Shown one piece after another: positions 50,366 to 58,769 of a stretch of 64,000 bases of DNA; position 1 is the first letter of the stretch; every line of letters starts with the position of its first letter. Both the position numbers and the translations under genes were made by a program. Origin of the DNA: Chryseobacterium taeanense (GTDB taxonomy: Bacteria > Bacteroidota > Bacteroidia > Flavobacteriales > Weeksellaceae); the NCBI RefSeq assembly GCF_900099685.1, contig NZ_FNDW01000009.1, forward strand, positions 97,653 to 161,652, read 5' to 3'. The notes beneath the pieces are model-generated. The model did no database searches, was not told the DNA's origin, and worked only from the letters and a program-made list of their open reading frames with translations.

Positions 50366-52345
50366 ATGATTTCCAAACAGACCATAGACAAGATATTTTC
50401 CACGATCAGGGTAGAAGAGATTGTAGGCGAATATGTACAGCTGAAAAGAGCAGGGTCTAATTATAAAGGTCTCAGTCCGTTTCATGACGAGAAAACACCA
50501 AGTTTCGTAGTTTCTGCAAGCAAGCAGATCTGGAAAGATTTCTCAACAGGAAAGGGAGGAACTGCAATTTCCTTTCTCATGGAAATTGAAAACTTCACGT
50601 ATCCTGAGGCGTTGCGTCATGCGGCAAAAAAATACGGAATCGAGATTGAGGAAGATCAACGCGAGTTTTCAGAAGAAGCCAAACAGGCAAACACCGAAAG
50701 AGATATTCTTTACAAGATCCATGAAGTGGCCAACAATTATTTCCAGGAAATACTTTGGGATTCAGATGAAGGAAGATCTATCGGACTTTCCTACTTTAAA
50801 GAGCGTGAGCTTAGGGATGATATCATCAAAAAATTTCAGCTCGGATATTCTCCTGAAAAGAAAAATGCATTCACAGAATATGCTTTGGAAAAAGGCTACG
50901 CAAAGGAAATCCTCGAAAAATCAGGACTTTCTATCTTTCCTGAGAATACACCTTCAGGAGTTGACCGTTTTCGTGAAAGGGTAATTTTTCCGATTCACAG
51001 TTTTTCCGGAAGAGTATTGGGATTTGGAGCAAGAATTCTGAAGAATAATGTCAAAACGGCAAAATATCTCAATTCTCCGGAAACGGAAATTTATCACAAA
51101 TCCAATGTTCTCTACGGCCTGAATCAAAGTAAGCAGGCAATTTCAAGAAAAAATGTCTGCCTTTTAGTGGAAGGATATATGGATGTGATCTCCCTTCATA
51201 TGTCGGGAATCGAGAATGTTGTTGCGAGTTCAGGAACATCTCTTACGACAGAGCAGATCAAGCTCATCAAAAGGCTTACGGAAAATGTTACCATTCTTTT
51301 CGATGGTGATAATGCAGGAATAAAAGCCAGCTTCAGAAGTATCGATATGTTGCTTACAGAAGGAATGAATATTCGTGTCCTTTTGTTTCCTGACGGAGAT
51401 GATCCAGATTCATTTGCCAGAAAGCACCCGCAGGAATATGTAGAAAAGTTTATTGAAAACCAGGCTATGGACTTTATAGACTTTAAGGCAGAAATTCTCC
51501 TGAAAGAAGTCGGAAACGATCCTATTAAAAAAGCTGAAGCCATCCGTGATATTGTAAAATCGGTATCGTTTGTTCAGAATGCCCTGAAAAGGGAAGTGTA
51601 TCTGAAGGAAGTTTCTAATAAGTTTGGACTATCTGAGCAAAGTCTTTTCAATGAACTTGATGTTCAGAAGCAGATTACCCAGAACCAGACGCAGAAAATA
51701 CAGGCAAGAACCGAAACGCAACAGCCGGCAAAACTTCAGATTGTTGATGAGCCGCGAGATCAGGTAGATCCTATTATTTTTAACGTCACAAAGCTGGAGA
51801 ACGAACTTATCAATCATATGCTGAATTACGGTGATGTCGTTTTGCAGCGAACCACTCCTGACGAGCAGAAATATGAAATTACTGTGATCGAGGAAATTCT
51901 TCATCATTTTGAAGAAGACGGCTACGAATTTCAGGTGGAACTCAACAAAAGGATTGTCGATTATATTAAAGAAGGAATAGAAAAAGAGGAGCTTAGAAAA
52001 GGAAATTTCTTTTTCGGATTAATGGATGAGGAACTCAGTAAAGCGGCTGTTAATTCCATGAATATCTATAGCGAGCTGAATGACTGGGCGACCCGGAATA
52101 TTTTCTCACCCAATTATGGGGATAAAATTCCTGAGCAGGTGGCTGGTGATATCCTGATCCATAAATTCAGATACGTTAATTTTTTAATTTTAAAAACTAA
52201 AAAAGAACTCGCAGATCATGCAGATTCTGATGAAGGTAAATATTTTGAACTCATCAAAAAGATCCAGATGCTTACCCTTGTATCAGTCGAATTATCCAAA
52301 ATTCTGAATTATTCGGCAATTACCGGGATTTATTCTGACAGATAA
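50366..52345 (+). CDS. dnaG: DNA primase without zinc-finger cysteines
   Basis: A 659-residue DnaG from the ATG at 50366; a TATTTTTA promoter-like box four bases upstream argues against the longer frame from 50306. The N-terminal CHC2-type domain keeps its framework (GLSPFHDEKTPSF ... KDFSTGKGG), but all cysteine ligands are replaced, so zinc cannot bind in the usual way. The TOPRIM catalytic domain has CLLVEGYMDVISLH and LFDGDNAGIKA, followed by the DGDDPDSFAR segment. The C-terminal part (about 420-659) is the helicase-binding region. It synthesises RNA primers at the fork. Confidence 0.93.
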   Translation: MISKQTIDKIFSTIRVEEIVGEYVQLKRAGSNYKGLSPFHDEKTPSFVVSASKQIWKDFSTGKGGTAISFLMEIENFTYPEALRHAAKKYGIEIEEDQREFSEEAKQANTERDILYKIHEVANNYFQEILWDSDEGRSIGLSYFKERELRDDIIKKFQLGYSPEKKNAFTEYALEKGYAKEILEKSGLSIFPENTPSGVDRFRERVIFPIHSFSGRVLGFGARILKNNVKTAKYLNSPETEIYHKSNVLYGLNQSKQAISRKNVCLLVEGYMDVISLHMSGIENVVASSGTSLTTEQIKLIKRLTENVTILFDGDNAGIKASFRSIDMLLTEGMNIRVLLFPDGDDPDSFARKHPQEYVEKFIENQAMDFIDFKAEILLKEVGNDPIKKAEAIRDIVKSVSFVQNALKREVYLKEVSNKFGLSEQSLFNELDVQKQITQNQTQKIQARTETQQPAKLQIVDEPRDQVDPIIFNVTKLENELINHMLNYGDVVLQRTTPDEQKYEITVIEEILHHFEEDGYEFQVELNKRIVDYIKEGIEKEELRKGNFFFGLMDEELSKAAVNSMNIYSELNDWATRNIFSPNYGDKIPEQVAGDILIHKFRYVNFLILKTKKELADHADSDEGKYFELIKKIQMLTLVSVELSKILNYSAITGIYSDR

Positions 52346-52456
52346 CGCTCAATTATTTTCTGTTTAAATAAAGTCTGTGACAAAAAGTCCTATAATATTT
52401 TAGGAATAAAAGTTGTAATTTAAACTTCGTAAAATTTAATAATACATAACAGAAAT

Positions 52457-53143
52457 ATGGACATTAAAAAAGAATTCAGAGATTTCTCTGTAAAGCATTT
52501 AGGAAATAGCGGTCTGGCTACCGATCAGTATATGGGAATGTATGGTCCTACGAATCTTACGCCGTACATCATGGAAGAAAGAAGATTAAACGTTGCACAG
52601 ATGGATGTATTTTCCCGTCTGATGATGGACAGAATCATTTTCTTAGGAACAGGTATCGACGATCAGGTTGCCAATATTGTAACAGCACAGCTTCTGTTCT
52701 TAGAAAGTGCAGATCCTTCAAAAGACATTCAGATCTATATCAACTCGCCGGGGGGAAGTGTGTACGCAGGATTAGGAATCTACGACACGATGCAGATTAT
52801 CAAACCAGATGTAGCTACGATCTGTACAGGTATTGCCGCTTCAATGGGGGCTGTTTTGCTTGTTGCCGGTGAAAAAGGAAAACGTTCTGCGTTGAAACAC
52901 TCAAGAGTGATGATTCATCAGCCGTCAGGAGGGGCACAAGGGGTTGCTTCCGATATGGAAATCAACTTGAGAGAGATGTTAAAGCTTAAAAAAGAATTGT
53001 ATGACATCATCTCCGAACACTCAGGACAAACCTACGATTGGGTGGAAAAAGCATCTGACAGAGACTACTGGATGACCTCAGAAGAAGCCAAAGGTTTCGG
53101 AATGGTAGACGAAGTTTTACAGAGATCAAAAGACAAGAAATAA
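52457..53143 (+). CDS. clpP: ATP-dependent Clp protease proteolytic subunit
   Basis: A 228-residue ClpP. The catalytic Ser is in AASMGAVLL, His in MIHQPSGGAQG, and the Asp in the SDRDYWMTSEEA region. The IYINSPGGSVYAG segment is the substrate-binding strand. It forms tetradecamers with ClpX or ClpA, neither of which is adjacent here. The N-terminus is about 30 residues longer than in E. coli and may include a processed propeptide. Monocistronic. Confidence 0.93.
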   Translation: MDIKKEFRDFSVKHLGNSGLATDQYMGMYGPTNLTPYIMEERRLNVAQMDVFSRLMMDRIIFLGTGIDDQVANIVTAQLLFLESADPSKDIQIYINSPGGSVYAGLGIYDTMQIIKPDVATICTGIAASMGAVLLVAGEKGKRSALKHSRVMIHQPSGGAQGVASDMEINLREMLKLKKELYDIISEHSGQTYDWVEKASDRDYWMTSEEAKGFGMVDEVLQRSKDKK

Positions 53144-53166
53144 TTTTCTATTCACAGAAAAAATAG

Positions 53167-53196
53167 ACCGCATCAGTTTTGGTGCGGTTTTCTTAT
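53167..53196 (+). terminator. Terminator of clpP
   Basis: ACCGCA/TGCGGT stem with a T-rich tail. Confidence 0.75.
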
Positions 53197-53249
53197 TTTT
53201 TATCAGGAGCAATTGGGTTACTTAGACAAGCAGTATTTATTTTTATTTG

Positions 53250-53365
53250 AAGCTTTTCCGGCTTTTCGCACTCGCTATTTTCTTTGTTTCGGCGCGGCAG
53301 CGAAGCTGCCGCGCCGAAACAAAGAAAATGAGCTCAGACAATTGCTGCAATCCGGGCTAAAATAT
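53250..53365. repeat. GC-rich dispersed repeat with 25-bp perfect palindrome
   Basis: The arms at 53277-53301 and 53305-53329 are perfectly complementary over 25 bp around a GAA loop; the inner part (GGCGCGGCAGC) is far richer in GC than the surroundings. It has the same architecture and the same GTTTCGGC start of the GC arm as the palindrome at 35.3 kb. A short frame across it is not a gene. The rest of 53197-53461 holds nothing that I can name. Confidence 0.7.
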
Positions 53366-53461
53366 AAGTCAGCCTTAAAATTTTGTCATCATTATTTATA
53401 CAGATATATTTTAGATCAGAAATAAAGACTTTAACAAACTTTATAAAATTAGACCTTCTCA

Positions 53462-53477
53462 TGGCATCATTTTTACA
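53462..53477 (+). promoter_or_regulatory. Sigma-54-like promoter of the DJ-1/PfpI gene
   Basis: TGGCATC, four bases, then TTACA, with the exact GG-to-C spacing of sigma-54 sites and the same TTACA variant seen at 39.5 kb. It lies about 35 bases before the ATG. Confidence 0.35.
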
Positions 53478-53510
53478 CTTAAAATGGCATAACACTTAAA
53501 TCATAAAATT

Positions 53511-54059
53511 ATGTCAAAAAAAATTGCAATTTTAGCAACGCACGGTTTTGAAGAAAGCGAATTGAAATCTCCAAAAGAACATTTGGAACAACAGGGGTGG
53601 ACAGCACACATCATCAGCCCTGAATCAGGATCCATCAAAGCTTGGGCTGAAAAAGACTGGGGACAGGAGTATAAGGTTGATAAAACACTAGACGAAGCTA
53701 ATGCTTCAGATTATGATGCATTGGTTTTACCGGGAGGAGTTATTAATCCGGATCAATTGAGAACTAACGATAGTGCGTTATCTTTCGTAAGAGAATTCTT
53801 TCAACAGCATAAACCAGTGGCAGCTATTTGTCACGGACCGCAAATTCTTATCAATGCTGAGGTGGTAGACGGTAGAAATATGACTTCCGTTAATTCCATC
53901 AGCAAAGACCTTAAAAATGCCGGCGCACAGTGGGAAGACAGTGAAGTGGTAGTAGACAATGGCTTAGTTACGAGCCGTACTCCAAAAGATCTTCCGGCTT
54001 TCAATGCCAAAATGGTAGAGGAGATTAAGGAAGGAAAACATGAGGAACAGACTTTGTAA
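53511..54059 (+). CDS. DJ-1/PfpI-family protein
   Basis: A 182-residue class I glutamine-amidotransferase-like protein of the PfpI/YhbO type. The nucleophile is Cys107 in AAICHGPQ, the elbow glutamate is near residue 15 (FEESEL), and LVLPGG near 71 and SRTPKDLPAFN near 165 are characteristic. Members act as stress proteins with proposed deglycase, glyoxalase or peptidase activities; the real activity is debated. Cytoplasmic and monocistronic. Confidence 0.88.
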   Translation: MSKKIAILATHGFEESELKSPKEHLEQQGWTAHIISPESGSIKAWAEKDWGQEYKVDKTLDEANASDYDALVLPGGVINPDQLRTNDSALSFVREFFQQHKPVAAICHGPQILINAEVVDGRNMTSVNSISKDLKNAGAQWEDSEVVVDNGLVTSRTPKDLPAFNAKMVEEIKEGKHEEQTL

Positions 54060-54085
54060 ACTCAATTGGGTAAAGCATATCGTAA

Positions 54086-54124
54086 AATTATCGGCGGCAT
54101 CAAAGATGCCGCCGATAATTTTTA
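54086..54124. terminator. Bidirectional terminator between DJ-1 gene and tpiA operon
   Basis: A 16-bp perfect stem (54086-54101 with 54105-54120) around AAA, with T runs on both strands. It touches the stop codon of the small membrane protein gene. Confidence 0.85.
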
Positions 54125-54412
54125 TTCGTCCATTATTATCTTTTTCTTCCTAAAGAAAATAGTATAGATCAAAAGTGTTTGTATCAAAACATTTCCTATA
54201 AATATTAGCAACGACAGATACATTGGAATCGGTGCATAAAAAGGCAAAAGTCTGTTAAAGAAAACTGCCGGAGAACTGACAAAATACTTTATAAAAATAA
54301 AAGGATATTGCAGAAAATCCTGTTGTAGACCAATTAAAAACTGATCATACACGAGCATATATACAATATCAAATAAAAGGATTCCGAAAAATAAAAGAAC
54401 GAACTTTTTCAC
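54122..54412 (-). CDS. Small membrane protein, hypothetical
   Basis: A 96-residue protein with hydrophobic segments at about 3-20, 37-55 and 62-87, and a basic C-terminus (FFRKKKIIMDE). It lies 6 bases after tpiA on the same strand and ends in a strong terminator, so it closes the tpiA operon. No recognised family. Confidence 0.65.
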   Translation of the reverse strand: MKKFVLLFFGILLFDIVYMLVYDQFLIGLQQDFLQYPFIFIKYFVSSPAVFFNRLLPFYAPIPMYLSLLIFIGNVLIQTLLIYTIFFRKKKIIMDE

Positions 54413-54418
54413 TTATTT

Positions 54419-55177
54419 TTAATTAAAAGCCTCAATAATCTTAGAGAAATCCTCCAGTTTTAAGGCCGCTCCACCGATCAGTCCACCATCGATATCAGGT
54501 TGTGAGAAAATTTCTTTGGCATTATCAGGCTTCACAGAGCCTCCGTAAAGGATAGAAACTTCATCTGCAACTTCCTGTCCGTACTTTGCTGCAATAATAC
54601 TTCTGATATGAGCATGAATTTCCTGTGCCTGCTCAGGAGTTGCCGTTTCACCGGTTCCGATTGCCCAAACCGGTTCGTACGCAATTACTACTTTTTTGAT
54701 TTCTTCTGCAGAAAGTGTGAAAAGAGCAACTTCCGTCTGGTTTTTTACCACTTCAAAATGTTGTCCTGCTTTTCTCTGCTCCAATGTTTCACCATTACAG
54801 TAAACAGGAATTAATCCTTTATCTAAAGCCAGTTTTACTTTTTTGTTGCAGTGAGAATCTGTTTCACCATGGTATTGTCTTCTCTCAGAATGTCCGATCA
54901 AAGATCCCGTAGCATCGATAGACTCCAGCATATCAGCCGAAATTTCACCTGTGTAAGCTCCGCTTTCGTGCTCGCTCATATCCTGAGCAAAAACTCCGAT
55001 TTCGTCTTTTTCAAAAATATCTTTAGCCATCATTAAATATAAAGACGGCGGTGCGATCCAGACTTCGCAGTTGGTTGTATTGTTGTTTTTATAGCTTAAT
55101 AACTGAACCATCAACTGTTGTGCGTCAATTATATTTTTGTTCATTTTCCAGTTTCCTGCAACTATTTTTCTTCTCAT
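54419..55177 (-). CDS. tpiA: Triosephosphate isomerase
   Basis: A 252-residue TIM barrel enzyme of glycolysis. Catalytic residues are visible: Lys in GNWKMN (residue 11), His in GHSERRQ near 95, Glu in AYEPVWAIGTG near 166, and the phosphate loop ILYGGSVKPDN near 208. It lies in an apparent operon behind the DUF1599, DoxX-like and TerB-like genes, with the small membrane protein gene following. Confidence 0.95.
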   Translation of the reverse strand: MRRKIVAGNWKMNKNIIDAQQLMVQLLSYKNNNTTNCEVWIAPPSLYLMMAKDIFEKDEIGVFAQDMSEHESGAYTGEISADMLESIDATGSLIGHSERRQYHGETDSHCNKKVKLALDKGLIPVYCNGETLEQRKAGQHFEVVKNQTEVALFTLSAEEIKKVVIAYEPVWAIGTGETATPEQAQEIHAHIRSIIAAKYGQEVADEVSILYGGSVKPDNAKEIFSQPDIDGGLIGGAALKLEDFSKIIEAFN

Positions 55178-55233
55178 AGTTTCTTATTATTTTTAGGAGT
55201 TGAGATTAGATAAAGCTAATTCTTAGATCTCAA

Positions 55234-55584
55234 TTAATTAATATTCCAGATTTTTTTCAAAAGGGTATAGAAGGTATGTTCTTCGTCGGTTACCTTATTA
55301 TCGGCTTTGATTAAAGTTTTGGCAAATTGGATAAAACTTTGACGCTCTTCTTCCGTAGAATCATCATAAAAACAGTTAGCATGAAACTCAAAATGTCCTT
55401 TCCATTCTTCGGGCTTCAGCAAAGCGATAGTTTCAAGTTCATTATCAAGATCCATTTTGAAAGGAAATTCGTCTGCCAGATATTGCTGAACCAGCATTCC
55501 TTCTTCCGGAGCAAATTCTCCGTCTACCGACGATAAGATCATCAATAAATGGTATCCTGCGATCGGTTTATTTGATTTCTGCAT
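55234..55584 (-). CDS. TerB-like helical protein
   Basis: A 116-residue, all-helical protein. It resembles the TerB fold: LMILSSVDGEFAPEEG (14-29) and ADNKVTDEEH (about 94-103) are the two acidic repeats where TerB binds metal. No tellurite genes are nearby, so a housekeeping role is more likely. It lies between the DoxX-like gene and tpiA on the same strand. Confidence 0.6.
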   Translation of the reverse strand: MQKSNKPIAGYHLLMILSSVDGEFAPEEGMLVQQYLADEFPFKMDLDNELETIALLKPEEWKGHFEFHANCFYDDSTEEERQSFIQFAKTLIKADNKVTDEEHTFYTLLKKIWNIN

Positions 55585-55631
55585 GAGTAAATATATAATT
55601 AAAGTTTAGTGTTTAGATTTTAGCTACAGAA

Positions 55632-56741
55632 TTATTTAATGTATTCTTTTGCCGGCTGTTTATCTATGATTTTCCCGTTCTGCAAAACGAGAACAAATGG
55701 ATTGCTTCTTGCAATTGTTTTAATAGCAGTGCCATCCATCATCATATTTTTAATAGTTTTAAAAGTATTCGGATCTGTGGAAACACCGTAAACAACATTG
55801 GCTTTTTGTGCTTTTACTTTTGCTTCCACTTGTTTAAGCAATTCCGGGGAAACTTCTTTCGGATGATAAGAAAATACAAGAATGGCTTTCGGAGCGTTGA
55901 TGACTTCTTCTGTCACTTCCATTCCTGTAGGATCTTCGATCTTAAATTTTACAATTTCTGATTTATAGCCTTCTTTTACCAAAACCGATTCATTTTTTCC
56001 TTCTTCGATTTTCCATGGTGATCCTTCTGCCCAATACTTTGTTTCTTTAATATAATCATCCTGGTTTACTTTCAGTATTTCTCCTGTTTTCTCGTTTTTA
56101 AGAGAATAGAATGTTTTATATTCAGATGGATTTTTATTGATTTTTTCTTTCTCAGACTTCAGGTCGGTTCCTATTTTATAATCACGGAAATCAATCACCG
56201 GCTCATACAAAATTCCATAAGTTCCGATTCCGATCATGATCACGGAAAATACGGCCAAGAGGATATATCTTACTGTATTTGATTCTTTTTTTTCACTGTA
56301 GCTGTATTCGTTTTTTTTCTTAAAATCTTTTCTGTAAAGAATAAAGAGAATAATCAAAGCGAACAGAAGCACAATATCTTTAATGAAGCTTTGCCAAGGC
56401 GTAAATTTAATCGCATCTCCAAAGCATCCGCAATCGGTCACTACGTTAAAATACGCAGAATAGAAAGTCAGAAAACCAAAGAAAACACAAAGTGCGATTA
56501 ATGCCGAAATGGTAAATTTAAGCTTGAGTTTTAGCAAAAGCATAAATCCGAGTAACAGTTCCAGCGTTACAACAATCACTGAAAAAAGCAGTGCAAATTT
56601 TTCAAAGAAAGGCATATTGAATACGGCAGGAGAGAAGTATTCTTCCATTTTAAAGGAAAAACCGACCAAATCTACCGCTTTTACAAATCCCGAAAGGATA
56701 AAAATAACCGCAATAACGAAACGTAATAAACCTTTAATCAT
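55632..56741 (-). CDS. DoxX/MauE-like membrane protein with C-terminal extramembrane domain
   Basis: About 369 residues from the ATG at 56741, which starts 4 bases after the DUF1599 stop; an alternative start at 56762 would overlap that gene by 17 bases. Four helices (about 5-135) form a DoxX/MauE-type domain with the redox-like motif TDCGCFGD. A fifth hydrophobic helix (about 155-175) precedes a soluble domain with a thioredoxin-like layout but no CxxC. Bacteroidetes homologues are annotated as BT_3928-family. Possible role in envelope redox or quinone chemistry; unproven. Confidence 0.75.
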   Translation of the reverse strand: MIKGLLRFVIAVIFILSGFVKAVDLVGFSFKMEEYFSPAVFNMPFFEKFALLFSVIVVTLELLLGFMLLLKLKLKFTISALIALCVFFGFLTFYSAYFNVVTDCGCFGDAIKFTPWQSFIKDIVLLFALIILFILYRKDFKKKNEYSYSEKKESNTVRYILLAVFSVIMIGIGTYGILYEPVIDFRDYKIGTDLKSEKEKINKNPSEYKTFYSLKNEKTGEILKVNQDDYIKETKYWAEGSPWKIEEGKNESVLVKEGYKSEIVKFKIEDPTGMEVTEEVINAPKAILVFSYHPKEVSPELLKQVEAKVKAQKANVVYGVSTDPNTFKTIKNMMMDGTAIKTIARSNPFVLVLQNGKIIDKQPAKEYIK

Positions 56742-56745
56742 ATAA

Positions 56746-57309
56746 TTAGTTTTTGGATTCAACCTTATTTTCCTTTTCAGAGAATTTGATGAGACAGAAA
56801 ACAGAATAGTTCAGCATATCAAAATAATTGGCATCCAGACCTTCAGAAACAACCGTTACTCCCTGATTGTCTTCTATTTGTTTTGTTCTTAAAACTTTTT
56901 GATAAATAAGATCTGTGATCGACGAAATTCTCATATCTCTCCACGCTTCGCCGTAATCGTGGTTCTTGCGCTCCATCAATTGTCTGGCTTCGGTAGAATA
57001 CTTGTCATAAAGATTGAGAATCTCTTCTTTGTTTTCATTAAAATCATTTGAAAAGCCCTTTTCCAATTGGATAAGTCCAATAATAGAATAATTGATAATA
57101 GCGACAAATTCACCCTCTTCGCTTTCATCCACCATTTTCTTATCGGTCATCTGCAAAGTACGGATTCTGTTGACTTTAATATAAATCTGATCTGTAATAG
57201 AGCTTGGCCTCAAAACTCTCCACGCCGGTCCGTAATCCTGTAATTTTTTACTGAAAAGTTCACGGCACTGACTGATAATTTTCTCAAACTGTACTGATGT
57301 TTCTGACAT
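56746..57309 (-). CDS. DUF1599 protein
   Basis: A 187-residue protein made of two similar halves: KLQDYGPAWRVLRPSSITDQIYIK (about 22-45) is echoed by KNHDYGEAWRDMRISSITDLIYQK (about 118-141), an internal duplication characteristic of DUF1599. The fold is thought to be related to nucleotide-modifying or MazG-like helical domains, but function is unknown. It heads the minus-strand operon leading to tpiA and is divergent from folP, a neighbourhood that I recall as common in flavobacteria. Confidence 0.85.
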   Translation of the reverse strand: MSETSVQFEKIISQCRELFSKKLQDYGPAWRVLRPSSITDQIYIKVNRIRTLQMTDKKMVDESEEGEFVAIINYSIIGLIQLEKGFSNDFNENKEEILNLYDKYSTEARQLMERKNHDYGEAWRDMRISSITDLIYQKVLRTKQIEDNQGVTVVSEGLDANYFDMLNYSVFCLIKFSEKENKVESKN

Positions 57310-57459
57310 AAATTCTCTTAATCTTTCAAATATACGAATTTTTGTGTGTTGCAGGGTTTTGGAACTGGAGAGTTTAGAGTATAAAAGTAGGAAAGTATAT
57401 ACGTTTGAGAGTGTAGGTTTAGCGTTATAGAATTTTTAAACAAGAAGGAATTTTTGTTT

Positions 57460-57467
57460 TATTTTTG
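57460..57467 (+). promoter_or_regulatory. TAnnTTTG box of folP
   Basis: TATTTTTG, 26 bases before the ATG at 57494. Confidence 0.55.
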
Positions 57468-57493
57468 TACCATAAATTTCAGCTTATATCGTC

Positions 57494-58387
57494 ATGTCTA
57501 ATCATAATTTATCCGGCTCGCAGGTTTCTTCACTTTCGGACACTTTAAACCTCCAAACTTTTAACTCAATCAACTGCAATGGAAGATTGGTAGACCTTTC
57601 GTTTCCGAAAATTATGGGAATTCTTAACCTCACGCCGGATTCATTTTCTGATGGTGGAAAATTCAATACCGAGAAATCGGCGTTGGAGCAGACATATAAA
57701 ATGTTGAAAGAAGGTGCTGAAATTATAGATATCGGCCCACAATCGACACGCCCGAACGCTGAATTTCTGAGTGCAGAAGAGGAAATCAAAAGGATAGGAG
57801 GTATGATCTCTTCAATTAAAAAAGAGTTTCCCGAAGCGCTGATTTCTCTTGATACTTTCTACGCTGAAACGGTAAGATTTGGCTTTAATGAAGGTATTGA
57901 TATCATTAACGATATTTCCGGAGGGCATTATGATGCCAATATGTTTGATATCGCGGCAGAAACAAAACTTCCTTATATTCTGATGCACGTAAATCCTTCG
58001 TATGAAATGATGCATGATAAAATAAAATTCGCTGATATTCTTCTTTCAGTTAACCAATATTTTTCTGAAAAAACCAACGAGTTATTAAGTAAAGGCGTTA
58101 AAGATATTATTCTTGATCCTGGTTTTGGCTTTGGAAAAACGGTTGAAGATCAGATGAAGATGATCGATGAAGTAAAATATCTTGGATTTGGTAAATTTCC
58201 TTTATTGATCGGAATTTCAAGGAAATCTTTTATTTATAAACCTTTAGGAAAATCTCCTCTTGACATCAATGAAGAAACCCAGAAGCTTCACCTGAAAGTA
58301 TTGCAGCAGGGTGCGAAAATCCTACGTGTACATGATGTGGCAGAAGCCAGGAAAACCGTTGATCTTTTTAAAAGTGGATCGTTTTAG
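57494..58387 (+). CDS. folP: Dihydropteroate synthase
   Basis: A 297-residue TIM-barrel enzyme joining 6-hydroxymethyl-dihydropterin pyrophosphate to 4-aminobenzoate in folate synthesis; it is the sulfonamide target. Motifs are MGILNLTPDSFSDGG (43-57), DIGPQSTRPNAE near 83, DPGFGFGKT near 212 and GISRKSF near 240. The first 30 residues are extra compared with most family members; a shorter start cannot be excluded, but the promoter fits this one. Confidence 0.93.
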   Translation: MSNHNLSGSQVSSLSDTLNLQTFNSINCNGRLVDLSFPKIMGILNLTPDSFSDGGKFNTEKSALEQTYKMLKEGAEIIDIGPQSTRPNAEFLSAEEEIKRIGGMISSIKKEFPEALISLDTFYAETVRFGFNEGIDIINDISGGHYDANMFDIAAETKLPYILMHVNPSYEMMHDKIKFADILLSVNQYFSEKTNELLSKGVKDIILDPGFGFGKTVEDQMKMIDEVKYLGFGKFPLLIGISRKSFIYKPLGKSPLDINEETQKLHLKVLQQGAKILRVHDVAEARKTVDLFKSGSF

Positions 58388-58501
58388 AGTCTTAGGTTTT
58401 AGTGTAGAAGCGTTAATCTATTATCAAAAAGTAGTATAGATACCACAACTGTTGGGCTCTTTCGCATGCGCTAAGACCCTCAAACTCTCCCACTCTCAAA
58501 C

Positions 58502-58738
58502 TCAATTCAGGTTCGCAAGTTTATCCGCAAACTGCTTTGAAAATTCTTTACGGTCTTCTTCCAGCTTTTCCTGATTCTGAGGAAGAATATAGTTGAAAAG
58601 TATTTTGTCTTCGTTATCCAGGAAAATGATTTCCTTTTCATTTCCGTCAATCATCTGGGCGAAAATTTCCCACATCGAAGTGTCTTTTAATTTTAATAAT
58701 TCGAAAAATTGCTCTGCTTTTATTTCGATTTTTTGCAT
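58502..58738 (-). CDS. Small hypothetical protein
   Basis: A 78-residue, soluble, charged protein (MQKIEIKAEQFFELLKLKDTSMWEIF region, then a Glu/Lys-rich helix with KEFSKQFADKL). It lies 31 bases before... on the minus strand it precedes the first DUF5686 gene by 31 bases, so they may be co-transcribed. No recognised family. Confidence 0.6.
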   Translation of the reverse strand: MQKIEIKAEQFFELLKLKDTSMWEIFAQMIDGNEKEIIFLDNEDKILFNYILPQNQEKLEEDRKEFSKQFADKLANLN

Positions 58739-58769
58739 GTAGGTGTAGTATTGTTTTTGATTAAAATAT

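Noticed and set aside
53213..53425. 70-codon frame across the GC-rich palindrome after clpP
   Set aside because: Most of its length is the perfect inverted repeat, so the protein would be an artefact of the repeat.
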